17,183 bases of DNA from JBBECF01 sp040881945 (GTDB lineage: Bacteria; Pseudomonadota; Alphaproteobacteria; Dongiales; Dongiaceae): assembly GCA_040881945.1 (NCBI GenBank), contig JBBECF010000150.1:1-17183 (forward strand). The letters run 5' to 3'. A program made the position numbers and the translations under genes. Position 1 is the first letter of the stretch. The number at the start of each line of letters is the position of its first letter. Under the pieces are notes generated by a model. That model was given only the letters and a program-made list of their open reading frames with translations, had not been told where the DNA came from and did no database searches. Below are positions 5,737 to 13,420 of the stretch, one piece after another.

Positions 5737-7776
5737 ATGGCCCAGTACGACGCCCTGTTGAAGCCGCTCAGGATCAAGCACCTGACGATCCGCAACCGGA
5801 TCATGAGCACGAGCCATGCCCCGTCCTACGGCAAGGACGGCAAGCCGCAGGCGCGCTATCAGCTCTATCACGAGGAGAAGGCCAAGGGCGGCATCGGCCT
5901 GACCATGTTCGGCGGCTCGTCCTCGGTCTCGATCGATTCGCCCTACAGCCCGTGGAGCCAGCTTTCGATCGGCGACGATTCGATCGTCCCTTACTTCCGC
6001 GAGTTCGCCGACCGCATCCACCGCCACGGCGCGGCGCTGATGTGCCAGATCACGCATATGGGCCGACGCACCCGCTGGGACACCCAGGACTGGCTGCCGA
6101 CGATCGCGCCGTCGCCGATGCGCGAGCCGGCGCACCGGTCGTTCCCCAAGGAGATGGAGGACTTCGATTTCGTCCGCGTGCAGAACGACTACGCCGCCGC
6201 CGCCCGGCGCTGCAAGGAAGGCGGGCTCGACGGCTGCGAGGTGATCTGCGGCGGCCACCTGGTCGAGCAGTTCCTCAGCCCCGCCGTCAACAAGCGCACG
6301 GACAAGTACGGCGGCGGCCTGGACAACCGCATCCGCTTCGTGCGCGAGGTGCTGGACAAGGCGCGCGCCGCGATCGGCGACGATTTCATCATGGGCATCC
6401 GGATCAGCGGCGACGACCTGCTGGAAGGCGGCAACTCGATGGCCGACAGCATCGAGATCATCCGCCGGCTCGCCGCCAGTGGCACGATCGACTACGTCAA
6501 CGTGCTTGGCGGCAACGTCTTCACCCACGCAGCGCTCGCCGTGCTGGTGCCGAACATGTCGTTCCCGCCGGCGCTGTTCCTGCATCTGGCGAGCGCGGTC
6601 AAGCAGGTCACCGATTTGCCGGTGTTCCACGGCGGGCGCATCACCGACCTGGCGACGGCCAACCGCGCGGTCGCCGAAGGCCATGTCGACATGGTGGCGA
6701 TGACGCGCGGGCACATGGCCGACCCGCATATCGTCAACAAGTTGATGGAGGGGCGCGAGGACGACATCCGCCAATGCGTCGGCGCCGGCTATTGCATCGA
6801 CCGCATCTATGTCGGCGCCGACGCGCTGTGCATCCAGAACCCGGCGACGGGACGCGAGGCGACCATGCCGCATGTCGTGTCCAAGGCGGCGACGCGGCGC
6901 CGCGTCGTCGTCGTCGGCGCCGGCCCGGCCGGCCTCGAGGCGGCGCGCGTCTCGGCCGAGCGCGGCCACAAGGTGGTGCTGTTCGAGAAGGAGACGCGCA
7001 GCGGCGGCCAGATCAACATCGCGGCCCGTGCCACCTGGCGCGAGAACCTGTCCGGCATCCCGCGCTGGCTCGACGGCCGGGTGCGCAAGCTGGGCGTCGA
7101 TCTGCGACTCAACACCGAGGCGAGCGCGGCGGCGGTCGTCGCCGAGAAGCCCGACATCGTCGTGATCGCGACCGGCGGCCGGCCGAACACCGGCATCGTC
7201 GCCGGGCACGAACTCGCGGTCTCGACCTGGGACGTGCTCACCGGCAAGGCGGCGCCGGGCGAGAACGTCCTGCTGTTCGACGACCAGAGCCAGCACCAGG
7301 GGCCGTCCTGCGCCGAATACATGGCCAAGCGCGGCAGCCTGGTCGAGCTCGTCACCCCCGACCGCGCGCCGTTCGAGGAGATGGGCTCGACCAACTTCTC
7401 GATCCATCTGCGCGAACTGTACAAGATGGGCGTCGTCATGACGCCGAACCAGCGCGTGACCCAGGTCTATCGCGAGGGCAACAAGCTGATCGCCGCGCTG
7501 AAGAACGACTACACCGGCCAGGAGGAGGAGCGCGTCGTCGACCAGCTCGTCGTCGAACACGGCACGCTGCCCGTGGACGAGCTCTATTTCGCGCTGAAGC
7601 CGTTGTCGCGGAACCTCGGGGAAACCGACCTGCGGGCGCTCGTCGACGGCCGGCCGCAGACGATCGCCGCCAACCCCGACGGCGCCTTCCAGTTGTTCCG
7701 CGTCGGCGACGCCGTGGCGAGCCGCAACATCCACGCCGCGATCTACGATTCGCTCCGGCTATGCAAGGAGTTCTGA
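5737..7776 (+). CDS. dgcA: DgcA-like flavin-dependent N-demethylase (OYE/TMADH family)
   Basis: The 679-residue protein has the trimethylamine-dehydrogenase architecture. Residues about 1-345 are an Old Yellow Enzyme-type FMN TIM barrel with H174 and NKRTDKYGG (from 185). Residues 347-365 carry an iron-sulfur motif. From 390 there is a nucleotide-binding module with GAGPAG at 394-399. Compared with Methylophilus TMADH (alignment from memory), the cysteine forming 6-S-cysteinyl-FMN is replaced by A28, so FMN should be non-covalent. The cluster motif reads C347-x2-A350-x2-C353-x11-C365, with one of four ligands missing. Both traits fit the DgcA branch, which oxidatively demethylates dimethylglycine or related betaines together with DgcB. 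The ATG at 5737 is supported by AAGGGAG (5725-5731) 5 nt upstream. Substrate is inferred; a stachydrine or methylamine relative remains possible. Confidence 0.85.
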   Translation: MAQYDALLKPLRIKHLTIRNRIMSTSHAPSYGKDGKPQARYQLYHEEKAKGGIGLTMFGGSSSVSIDSPYSPWSQLSIGDDSIVPYFREFADRIHRHGAALMCQITHMGRRTRWDTQDWLPTIAPSPMREPAHRSFPKEMEDFDFVRVQNDYAAAARRCKEGGLDGCEVICGGHLVEQFLSPAVNKRTDKYGGGLDNRIRFVREVLDKARAAIGDDFIMGIRISGDDLLEGGNSMADSIEIIRRLAASGTIDYVNVLGGNVFTHAALAVLVPNMSFPPALFLHLASAVKQVTDLPVFHGGRITDLATANRAVAEGHVDMVAMTRGHMADPHIVNKLMEGREDDIRQCVGAGYCIDRIYVGADALCIQNPATGREATMPHVVSKAATRRRVVVVGAGPAGLEAARVSAERGHKVVLFEKETRSGGQINIAARATWRENLSGIPRWLDGRVRKLGVDLRLNTEASAAAVVAEKPDIVVIATGGRPNTGIVAGHELAVSTWDVLTGKAAPGENVLLFDDQSQHQGPSCAEYMAKRGSLVELVTPDRAPFEEMGSTNFSIHLRELYKMGVVMTPNQRVTQVYREGNKLIAALKNDYTGQEEERVVDQLVVEHGTLPVDELYFALKPLSRNLGETDLRALVDGRPQTIAANPDGAFQLFRVGDAVASRNIHAAIYDSLRLCKEF

Positions 7777-7864
7777 GCCGCCGCTGGCGCGAAGCCGACA
7801 GTCGCCGTCGCGGCGGCGCAAGCGGAAGGCGGGATCCAGGCGCAACAAGAGATGAGATTTTCGT

Positions 7865-7904
7865 TCCCTCCCCCGCAAAGCGGGGGAGGGTCAGGGTGGG
7901 GGCC
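7865..7904 (+). repeat. REP-like palindrome, left inverted copy flanking the DUF559 gene
   Basis: The core is a perfect 11-bp stem (CCCTCCCCCGC at 7866-7876, AAA loop, partner at 7880-7890), followed by a G-rich tail ending in GGGTGGGGG. A near-identical copy lies in opposite orientation at 8256-8295. The very stable hairpin sits 89 bp after the dgcA stop and could protect the dgcA transcript end. It lacks a U-run. Confidence 0.85.
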
Positions 7905-7919
7905 GACGGACGTATCGAC

Positions 7920-8354
7920 ATGGCGGCGATTTCCAAGACCGTCCGAGACCAGGCGCGGAAACTCCGGGACGCGCCCACAGATGCCGAGAAAGTGCTTTGG
8001 TCGCGGCTGCGACGAGGCCAAATAAACGGGTGCCATTTCCGACGCCAGCATCCGGTGCCGCCTTATGTCGTCGACTTCGCTTGCGCCGGCGCGCGACTGG
8101 CGATCGAGGCCGATGGCGGGCAACATGCAGAGAGCGCGACCGACAAGAGACGCACGGCTTATTTGCAATCGCGAGGCTGGCGCGTTCTGAGATTCTGGAA
8201 CAACGACATTTTGCGCAACACGGACGGCGTCGTTGCGACCATCATGGCGACGCTCGACCCCCACCCCAACCCTCCCCCGCTTCGCGGAGGAGGGAGATTA
8301 CGCCGCGATTGCGCGGCGGCGCCGGCGAACGGCGGAACCAACGAGATCGAGTGA
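7920..8354 (+). CDS. DUF559 endonuclease-like protein (Vsr/PD-(D/E)xK-type fold)
   Basis: The 144-residue protein matches DUF559 throughout. It has a helical start (RKLRDAPTDAEKVLWSRLR), then FRRQHPVPPYVVDF with D52, the core strand LAIEADGGQH with E63, D65 and H69, then RRTAYLQSRGWRVLRFWNND and a final helix to about residue 112. DUF559 is related to very-short-patch-repair type nucleases; E63, D65, Q68 and H69 would form the active-site region, but activity for the family is not established. From residue 113 the protein reads through the right-hand REP-like repeat, producing the low-complexity DPHPNPPPLRGGG tail, then about 20 unstructured residues. The start at 7920 has only a poor Shine-Dalgarno but begins just before the domain. 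It sits between two pathway genes without an obvious link to them and looks like a passenger. Confidence 0.8.
   Translation: MAAISKTVRDQARKLRDAPTDAEKVLWSRLRRGQINGCHFRRQHPVPPYVVDFACAGARLAIEADGGQHAESATDKRRTAYLQSRGWRVLRFWNNDILRNTDGVVATIMATLDPHPNPPPLRGGGRLRRDCAAAPANGGTNEIE
8256..8295 (-). repeat. REP-like palindrome, right inverted copy, overlapping the DUF559 3' end
   Basis: This is the inverse of the copy at 7865-7904, differing at only a few positions. Its stem CCCTCCCCCGC (8270-8280), TTC loop and partner (8284-8294) carries one mismatch. It is translated as part of the DUF559 C-terminus, whose natural end is probably just upstream. Confidence 0.85.
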
Positions 8355-8367
8355 CGAGAGGCGAGGA

Positions 8368-10800
8368 ATGAAGACGCAGGCGCGGGTGGTGGTGATCGGC
8401 GGCGGGGTCGTCGGCGTCAGTGTCCTCTATCACCTGACCAGGAAGGGCTGGTCCGACGTGGTCTTGTGCGAGCGCACCGAGCTCACCGCCGGATCGACAT
8501 GGCACGCGGCCGGGCTGCTGCCGCTCTTCAACATGAGCTATTGCGTCGGGCAGCTGCACAAATACTCGGTCGATCTCTACAAGAGGCTCCCCGCCGAGAC
8601 CGGTCAGGAGGTCTCGTTCCACGTCACCGGCAACCTGCGCCTGGCGACGAACAAGCAGCGCATGGACGAGTATCACAAGTACTGCGGGACGGCGAACTCG
8701 ATCGGCGTGCCGTTCGAGATCGTCAGCCCGAAGCGGGTCAAGGAGCTGTGGCCGCCGTGCAATATCAACGGCATCGTCGGCGCCCTCTATCATCCCCACG
8801 ACGGTCATATCGCGCCGGTCGACGTGACCCAGGCCCTGGCCACGGGCGCGCGCAACGGCGGCGCCGAGATCTACCGCAACACGCCGGTCACGGGCATCGC
8901 GCGGAAACCGAACGGCGAATGGCTGGTGCGTACGCCGAAGGGCGATATCACCTGCGAGCACGTCGTGACGGCGACCGGCAATTACGCGCGCCAGACGGCG
9001 GCGATGGTCGGTCTCGACCTGCCCGTCATCCCGGTCCAGCACCAATACATCGTTACCGAGCCGCACCCGGAGCTGATCCGGCGCAAGGAACAGGGCCTGC
9101 CCGAGATGGCGGTGCTGCGCGAGAGCGACGCGTCCTACTACATGCGCGAGGAGCGCCAGGGCCTGATCCTCGGCCCCTATGAGAAGGGCGCCCCGGCCTG
9201 CTTCGTCGACGGCGTGCCGGACAGCTTCGGCCAGGACCTGTTCCCCGGCGACCTCGAGCGGCTCGAACCGCATATCGAGGCGGCGATCGCGCGCGTGCCG
9301 ATCTTCGGCGAGGCCGGCATCAAGAACGTCATCAACGGCCCGATCGCCTACACGCCGGACGGCGGCCCGATGATCGGTCCGGCCTGGGGCCTCAGGAACT
9401 ATTGGATGTCCGAGGGCCACAGCTTCGGCGTCACGGCGGCCGGCGGCGCCGGCTGGCAGCTCGCCGAATGGATCGTCGAGGGTGAGCCCGCCATCGACAT
9501 GTGGGACGTCGATCCGCGCCGCTTCGGCCCCTACGCCAACAAGCGCTACACCAAGCTCAAGAACGAGGAGGCCTACGCGCACATCTTCATCATCCACTAT
9601 CCGTTCGAGGAGCGCCCGGCGGCACGGCCGGCCAAGACCTCGCCGTGCTACGAGCGCATGCAGGCGCTGAACGCCGTGTTCGGGCAGAAATACGGCTGGG
9701 AGCGCACGAGCTGGTTCGCGCCCAAGGGCCGGAAGCCGGTGGAGAAACTGTCGTTCCGCCGCTCCAACGCCTTCGAGCCCGTGCGCGCCGAATGCCGGGC
9801 GGTGCGCGAGCGCGTCGGCCTCCAGGACCTGACCGGCTTCTCGAAGTTCGAGGTTTCGGGGCCGGGCGCCGAGCCGTTCCTCGACCGGCTGGTCGCGAAC
9901 CGCCTGCCGCGGAAGACCGGGCGCATCGCCCTCGCCCATGCCTTGACGGCGAAGGGCGGAGTCGCCGCCGAATTCACGATCACGCGCCTTGGCCCCGATC
10001 GTTTTTACTTGATCAGCGCGGCGGCGGCGAACCGTCACGATCTCGATCTTCTGACGAAGGCCGCGCCGAGCGACGGCAGCGTCGTGATCCGCGACGTAAC
10101 GCTCGACCGCGGCGTGCTGGTCGTCGCCGGCCCGAAGGCGCGCGACCTGCTCGGCCGGCTCACCGACGCCGATCTGTCGAACGCCGCCTTCCCGTGGCTC
10201 TCGGGCCGGGAGATCACGATCGGCGTGGCGCCGGTGCGCGCGCTGCGTGTCAACTTCGTCGGCGAGCTCGGCTGGGAGCTGCACCACCCGCTGGCCTATC
10301 AGGTTCACCTGTTCGACGCGCTGATGCAGGCCGGCAAGGAGCTCGGCATCGCGCCCTTCGGCATGCGCGCGATGGACAGCTTGCGCATCGAAAAGAGCTA
10401 CCGTTACTGGCGCGTCGATCTCTCGACCGACTACACACCCTTCGAATCGGGTCTCGACCGCTTCGTCCAGCTCGACAAGGGCGAGTTCGTCGGCCGCGCG
10501 GCGCTGGTCCGCCAGCGACAGCAAGGCGTCCCGCGGCGTTTCGTCACGCTGGCCGTCGAGGCCAAGGGCGCCGACCCGCTCGGCAACGAACCGGTCTATC
10601 GAGGCCGCCGCATGGTCGGCCGCGCGACGTCGGGCGCCTATGGCTACACGGTCGGCAAGAGCCTGGCCCTTGCCTATGTCGAGCCGGAGGCCGCCGCGCC
10701 GGGCACCGAGCTCAAGATCGAGATCCTCGGCAGGCGCCGCCCGGCCGTGGTGATCCCGGAATCGCCGTGGGACCCGGACAACGCGCGGATCAGGGCGTGA
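8368..10800 (+). CDS. FAD-dependent oxidoreductase with GcvT domain (DMGDH/sarcosine dehydrogenase family)
   Basis: The 810-residue protein has the full dimethylglycine/sarcosine dehydrogenase architecture. An N-terminal DAO-type FAD domain contains VVVIGGGVVG (residues 7-16) and GSTWHAAG (42-49); by family precedent H46 is the covalent 8-alpha-N-histidyl-FAD site. An FAO_M linker follows at about 380-440. A GCV_T aminomethyltransferase domain runs from about 466 to 700 with GELGWELHHP, and a GCV_T_C barrel finishes the protein. Such enzymes oxidise an N-methyl group at the flavin and pass the imine or formaldehyde equivalent to tetrahydrofolate at the GcvT site. The start at 8368 has GAGAGG 6 nt upstream, 13 bp after the DUF559 stop. 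With DgcA also present, this enzyme may take the next step (sarcosine to glycine) or a different methylated substrate. Electrons would go to the EtfAB encoded downstream. Confidence 0.88.
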   Translation: MKTQARVVVIGGGVVGVSVLYHLTRKGWSDVVLCERTELTAGSTWHAAGLLPLFNMSYCVGQLHKYSVDLYKRLPAETGQEVSFHVTGNLRLATNKQRMDEYHKYCGTANSIGVPFEIVSPKRVKELWPPCNINGIVGALYHPHDGHIAPVDVTQALATGARNGGAEIYRNTPVTGIARKPNGEWLVRTPKGDITCEHVVTATGNYARQTAAMVGLDLPVIPVQHQYIVTEPHPELIRRKEQGLPEMAVLRESDASYYMREERQGLILGPYEKGAPACFVDGVPDSFGQDLFPGDLERLEPHIEAAIARVPIFGEAGIKNVINGPIAYTPDGGPMIGPAWGLRNYWMSEGHSFGVTAAGGAGWQLAEWIVEGEPAIDMWDVDPRRFGPYANKRYTKLKNEEAYAHIFIIHYPFEERPAARPAKTSPCYERMQALNAVFGQKYGWERTSWFAPKGRKPVEKLSFRRSNAFEPVRAECRAVRERVGLQDLTGFSKFEVSGPGAEPFLDRLVANRLPRKTGRIALAHALTAKGGVAAEFTITRLGPDRFYLISAAAANRHDLDLLTKAAPSDGSVVIRDVTLDRGVLVVAGPKARDLLGRLTDADLSNAAFPWLSGREITIGVAPVRALRVNFVGELGWELHHPLAYQVHLFDALMQAGKELGIAPFGMRAMDSLRIEKSYRYWRVDLSTDYTPFESGLDRFVQLDKGEFVGRAALVRQRQQGVPRRFVTLAVEAKGADPLGNEPVYRGRRMVGRATSGAYGYTVGKSLALAYVEPEAAAPGTELKIEILGRRRPAVVIPESPWDPDNARIRA

Positions 10801-10821
10801 CGACGGGGTGTAACATTGCGC

Positions 10822-10850
10822 TTGATATCAACGCCTACAATGCCTACAAT
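10822..10850 (+). promoter_or_regulatory. Promoter of the FitA/VapC toxin-antitoxin pair, predicting a leaderless transcript
   Basis: TTGATA (10822-10827) and TACAAT (10845-10850) each match consensus at 5 of 6 positions and are separated by exactly 17 nt. The start site would fall about 7 nt after the -10, on or next to the A of the antitoxin ATG at 10857. The absence of any Shine-Dalgarno before that ATG agrees with leaderless translation. Confidence 0.6.
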
Positions 10851-10858
10851 GCCTACAT
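10832..10858 (+). repeat. Three 9-bp direct repeats overlapping promoter and start codon (likely operator)
   Basis: The units are CGCCTACAA (10832-10840), TGCCTACAA (10841-10849) and TGCCTACAT (10850-10858). The -10 hexamer is part of the second unit and the ATG begins inside the third. Ribbon-helix-helix antitoxins bind short repeated sites, so this is the natural place for autoregulation. Confidence 0.7.
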
Positions 10859-11108
10859 GGCTGTCCTGAATATCCGAAACCTGCCTGCGGCGATTTACAC
10901 GCGTCTGCGCGTGCGAGCGGCCAAGGCCGGCCAATCGATGGAAGCGGAGGCGCGCGAAATCCTGACTGCGGCGTGCCGCGAGGGGGACGCGCGCCGCCCG
11001 GCGTACGACCTTCAGAGTCTGGTCGATCAACTTTACGGGTCGGCCAAGCCGCGGCGCGTCGTCGAGTCCCTGATTGACGAGCGGCGGCAAGAGGCGGCAA
11101 CGGAGTGA
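10857..11108 (+). CDS. FitA-type ribbon-helix-helix antitoxin
   Basis: The 83-residue protein has the FitA/StbC form. An N-terminal ribbon-helix-helix DNA-binding domain (VLNIRNLPAAIYTRLRVRAA, then SMEAEAREIL) is followed by a charged C-terminal tail that would wrap the toxin. The motif IRNLP plus RSMEAE-like text is typical of antitoxins paired with PIN-domain toxins. The start at 10857 is the first ATG of the conserved domain. There is no Shine-Dalgarno, but a promoter places the transcript start at this codon. It overlaps the toxin by 4 bp (GTGA), which suggests translational coupling. The pair is placed between genes of the demethylation pathway, where it may stabilise the locus against deletion. 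Confidence 0.85.
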   Translation: MAVLNIRNLPAAIYTRLRVRAAKAGQSMEAEAREILTAACREGDARRPAYDLQSLVDQLYGSAKPRRVVESLIDERRQEAATE

Positions 11109-11482
11109 TCGCGCTCGACGCCTCGGCCCTGCTCGCGTTCATGTTTCGCGAGTCCGGACACGAGCGGGTCGCCATGGTGATCGAGCGGAGCTGCCTGTCG
11201 ACCGTGAACCTGTCCGAAGTAATTGGCCGGTTCGTGCGCGACGGCCATGACGGCTTCGCGGTCTTGCGGCGCCTTCAAGAGACCTCGATCGAACTGGTCG
11301 AGTTTTCCATTTCCCAAGCCGCCCTTGCGGCGAGCCTATTGCCTAAGACGCGCCGCTTGGGCCTGTCGCTGGGCGATCGCGCGTGTCTTGCCCTCGCGCT
11401 GTCGAGGCGTATTCCCGCGCTGACCGCCGACGCGGCTTGGTCCGAGGCCGATTTCGGCATCGAAATTCACGTCATTCGGTAG
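11105..11482 (+). CDS. VapC/FitB-type PIN-domain toxin ribonuclease
   Basis: The 125-residue PIN-domain protein starts at a GTG that overlaps the antitoxin stop. The four conserved acidic residues of the PIN active site are present: D5 (ALDAS), E38 (NLSEV), D91 (LGDRACLALA) and D109 (TADAAW). These bind magnesium or manganese for RNA cleavage, so the toxin looks catalytically intact. Family members cut tRNA or rRNA sites; the target here cannot be predicted. It ends 33 bp before the DgcB-like gene, so read-through from the toxin-antitoxin promoter could contribute to dgcB-etfAB expression. Confidence 0.87.
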   Translation: MIALDASALLAFMFRESGHERVAMVIERSCLSTVNLSEVIGRFVRDGHDGFAVLRRLQETSIELVEFSISQAALAASLLPKTRRLGLSLGDRACLALALSRRIPALTADAAWSEADFGIEIHVIR

Positions 11483-11515
11483 CCGCGCGATGATGTACTG
11501 GGCGGAATTCTCGCG

Positions 11516-13420
11516 GTGACGCCCGAAATGCTTCCCGGTTGGCTCGTCGTCCTCGGCCTCGCGGCGCTCGTCGTCGGGGCGACGCTGCGCGCCCGCCGCT
11601 GGCTCGCCGGCCGGCCTGCGCCGGTCGATGTCCTCGGCGGCTTGCTCAGCCTGCCGCGCCGCTACCTGGTCGATGTGCACGCGGTCGTGGGCCGCGACGC
11701 CTACGCCGTGCGCCTGCATGTGCCGGCGGCCGGGGGATTCGTCGCGGCGACGGGTTTGATTCTGCTGGTGCATGTGGGCGGCGTCGGCGGGCGGCCGCTC
11801 GCCTGGCTGCTGCTGTTGGCCTTGGCGGCGATGGCGGCGGGGGCGGCGCTGGCGGCGTGGCGCCGGCGGCGGCGACCGGCGCGGCTGTCGGGCGGCGCCT
11901 TCAACCGCCTGCCCGCCGGCCTTTTCGCCTTCGCCCTGTTCTTCGCCATCGCCACCCTGCCGGCGGCCGGGCTGACGCCGGTCATCGATTGGAGCGGCGC
12001 GGCGGCGCTGGCGCTGCTCGCGCTCGGCGCCTGGGGCTGCTTCGAGCTTTATGTCGGCATGGCACGCGGCCCGATGAAGCACGCGTTCGCCGGCGCCCTG
12101 CATCTCGCCTTCCACCCGCGCCCGGCGCGCTTCGCTCCGGGCCGGATCGACGCCGCTCTTGCGCCGCTCGACCTCGCCGCGCCGAAGCTCGGGGCCGAGA
12201 CGCCGGCCGACTTCGCGTGGAACCGGCTGCTCGGCTTCGACGCCTGCGTCCAGTGCGGGCGCTGCGAGGCGGCCTGCCCCGCCTTCGCCGCCGGCCAGCC
12301 GCTCAACCCGAAGAAGCTGATCCAGGACCTGACGGCGGCGACGGCGCGCGCAGGCACCGACCGCGCCTATCGCGGCAGCCCGCATCCCGGCCGGCCGGTC
12401 GGCGCCGCCGCCGGCGGCCGCGACCGGCCGATCGTCGGGCTTCAGGCCATGGTGCATCCCGACACCCTGTGGGCCTGCACCACCTGCCGCGCCTGCGTGT
12501 ACGAATGCCCGATGATGATCGAGCATGTCGACGCGGTGATCGACCTGCGCCGCTTCGAGACGCTGGAGAAGGGCGCCGTGCCCGGCAAGGCCGCCGAGGC
12601 CCTGGCGGGCTTACGCGAAGCCGACAACCCCGGCGGCCGGCCGGCCGCTGCACGGCTCGACTGGGCGGTCGATCTGAACCTGCCGATACTGGGCGATCAC
12701 GGGACATGCGACGTGCTGCTGTGGCTCGGCGACGGGGCGTTCGAGCTGCGCAACCAGCGCACACTGCGGGCGCTGGTCCGGCTGCTGCGCCGCGCCGGCG
12801 TCGATTTCGCCGTGCTCGGCGCCGAGGAGATCGACTGCGGCGACCTCGCCCGCCGCCTCGGCGACGAGGCGACGTTCCAGGACCTGGCGCGGCGCAATAT
12901 CGCGACGCTGGCGAAGTACCGGTTCGACCGCATCCTCACCGCCGACCCGCATGTCCTGCACTGCTTGAAAAACGAGTACCCGGCCTTCGGCGGCCGTTAC
13001 GATGTCGTGCATCACACGACGCTCCTGGCCGACCTCCTGTCCCAGGGCCGGTTGCGGGTCGCGCGGAAAACCGACGGCCGCGTCACCTATCACGACCCCT
13101 GCTATCTCGGCCGTTACAACGGCGAGTTCGCGGCGCCGCGGGCGATCCTGACGGCGCTCGGCGCCGAGGTCGCGGAGATGGAGCGGTCCGGGCCGCGTTC
13201 GAGCTGTTGCGGCGGCGGCGGCGGCGCGCCGCTGACCGACGTGCCGGGCAAGCGCCGCATCCCGGACGTCCGCATGGATCACGCGCGCGCCACCGGCGCG
13301 GCGACGGTGGCGGTCGCCTGCCCGAACTGCGCGGTCATGCTGGAAGGCGTCGTCGGGCCGCGCCCGGCGGTCGGCGATATCGCCGAGCTGCTGGCCGCCG
13401 CGGTCGAGGGCGAAGCATGA
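11516..13420 (+). CDS. dgcB: DgcB-like membrane iron-sulfur electron-transfer protein
   Basis: The 634-residue protein combines an N-terminal membrane part with cytoplasmic electron-transfer domains. Hydrophobic segments lie near residues 8-24, 73-91, 95-115, 132-153 and 159-181. A two-[4Fe-4S] ferredoxin domain follows: C244-x2-C247-x2-C250-x3-C254-P and C321-x2-C324-x2-C327-x3-C331-P. The C-terminal half is heterodisulfide-reductase-like, with one complete CCG motif: C529-x34-C564-C565-x36-C602-x2-C605. This matches DgcB of dimethylglycine catabolism and resembles ETF:quinone-type adaptors, which pass electrons from ETF to membrane quinone. The start is taken as the GTG at 11516, with GGCGGA 9 nt upstream; an ATG at 11528 is a possible alternative that loses only four residues. 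It overlaps etfA by 4 bp (ATGA). The dgcA-like gene is 3.7 kb upstream instead of adjacent. Confidence 0.85.
   Translation: MTPEMLPGWLVVLGLAALVVGATLRARRWLAGRPAPVDVLGGLLSLPRRYLVDVHAVVGRDAYAVRLHVPAAGGFVAATGLILLVHVGGVGGRPLAWLLLLALAAMAAGAALAAWRRRRRPARLSGGAFNRLPAGLFAFALFFAIATLPAAGLTPVIDWSGAAALALLALGAWGCFELYVGMARGPMKHAFAGALHLAFHPRPARFAPGRIDAALAPLDLAAPKLGAETPADFAWNRLLGFDACVQCGRCEAACPAFAAGQPLNPKKLIQDLTAATARAGTDRAYRGSPHPGRPVGAAAGGRDRPIVGLQAMVHPDTLWACTTCRACVYECPMMIEHVDAVIDLRRFETLEKGAVPGKAAEALAGLREADNPGGRPAAARLDWAVDLNLPILGDHGTCDVLLWLGDGAFELRNQRTLRALVRLLRRAGVDFAVLGAEEIDCGDLARRLGDEATFQDLARRNIATLAKYRFDRILTADPHVLHCLKNEYPAFGGRYDVVHHTTLLADLLSQGRLRVARKTDGRVTYHDPCYLGRYNGEFAAPRAILTALGAEVAEMERSGPRSSCCGGGGGAPLTDVPGKRRIPDVRMDHARATGAATVAVACPNCAVMLEGVVGPRPAVGDIAELLAAAVEGEA

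Larger units (their letters stand above)
7865..8295. mobile_element. Putative REP-bounded DUF559 cassette
   Basis: Two roughly 40-bp palindromic repeats in inverted orientation enclose a single nuclease-like gene, about 430 bp in all, set between two genes of one pathway. No transposase and no clear target-site duplication is visible. Calling it mobile is an inference from structure, by analogy with REP elements and their RAYT genes. Confidence 0.4.

Noticed and set aside
5608..7734. 708-codon minus-strand ORF
   Set aside because: Antisense to the dgcA-like gene; the translation is Asp/Arg/Ala/Val-rich with no domain, as expected from the complementary frame of GC-rich coding DNA.
8242..10524. 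760-codon minus-strand ORF
   Set aside because: Antisense to the FAD/GcvT gene, with the same shadow composition and no recognisable motif.
11336..12526. Minus-strand ORF opposite dgcB, and similar ones at 13279-14616 and 16048-17055
   Set aside because: Each lies opposite a gene with clear conserved motifs and shows only low-complexity Arg/Ala/Gly sequence.
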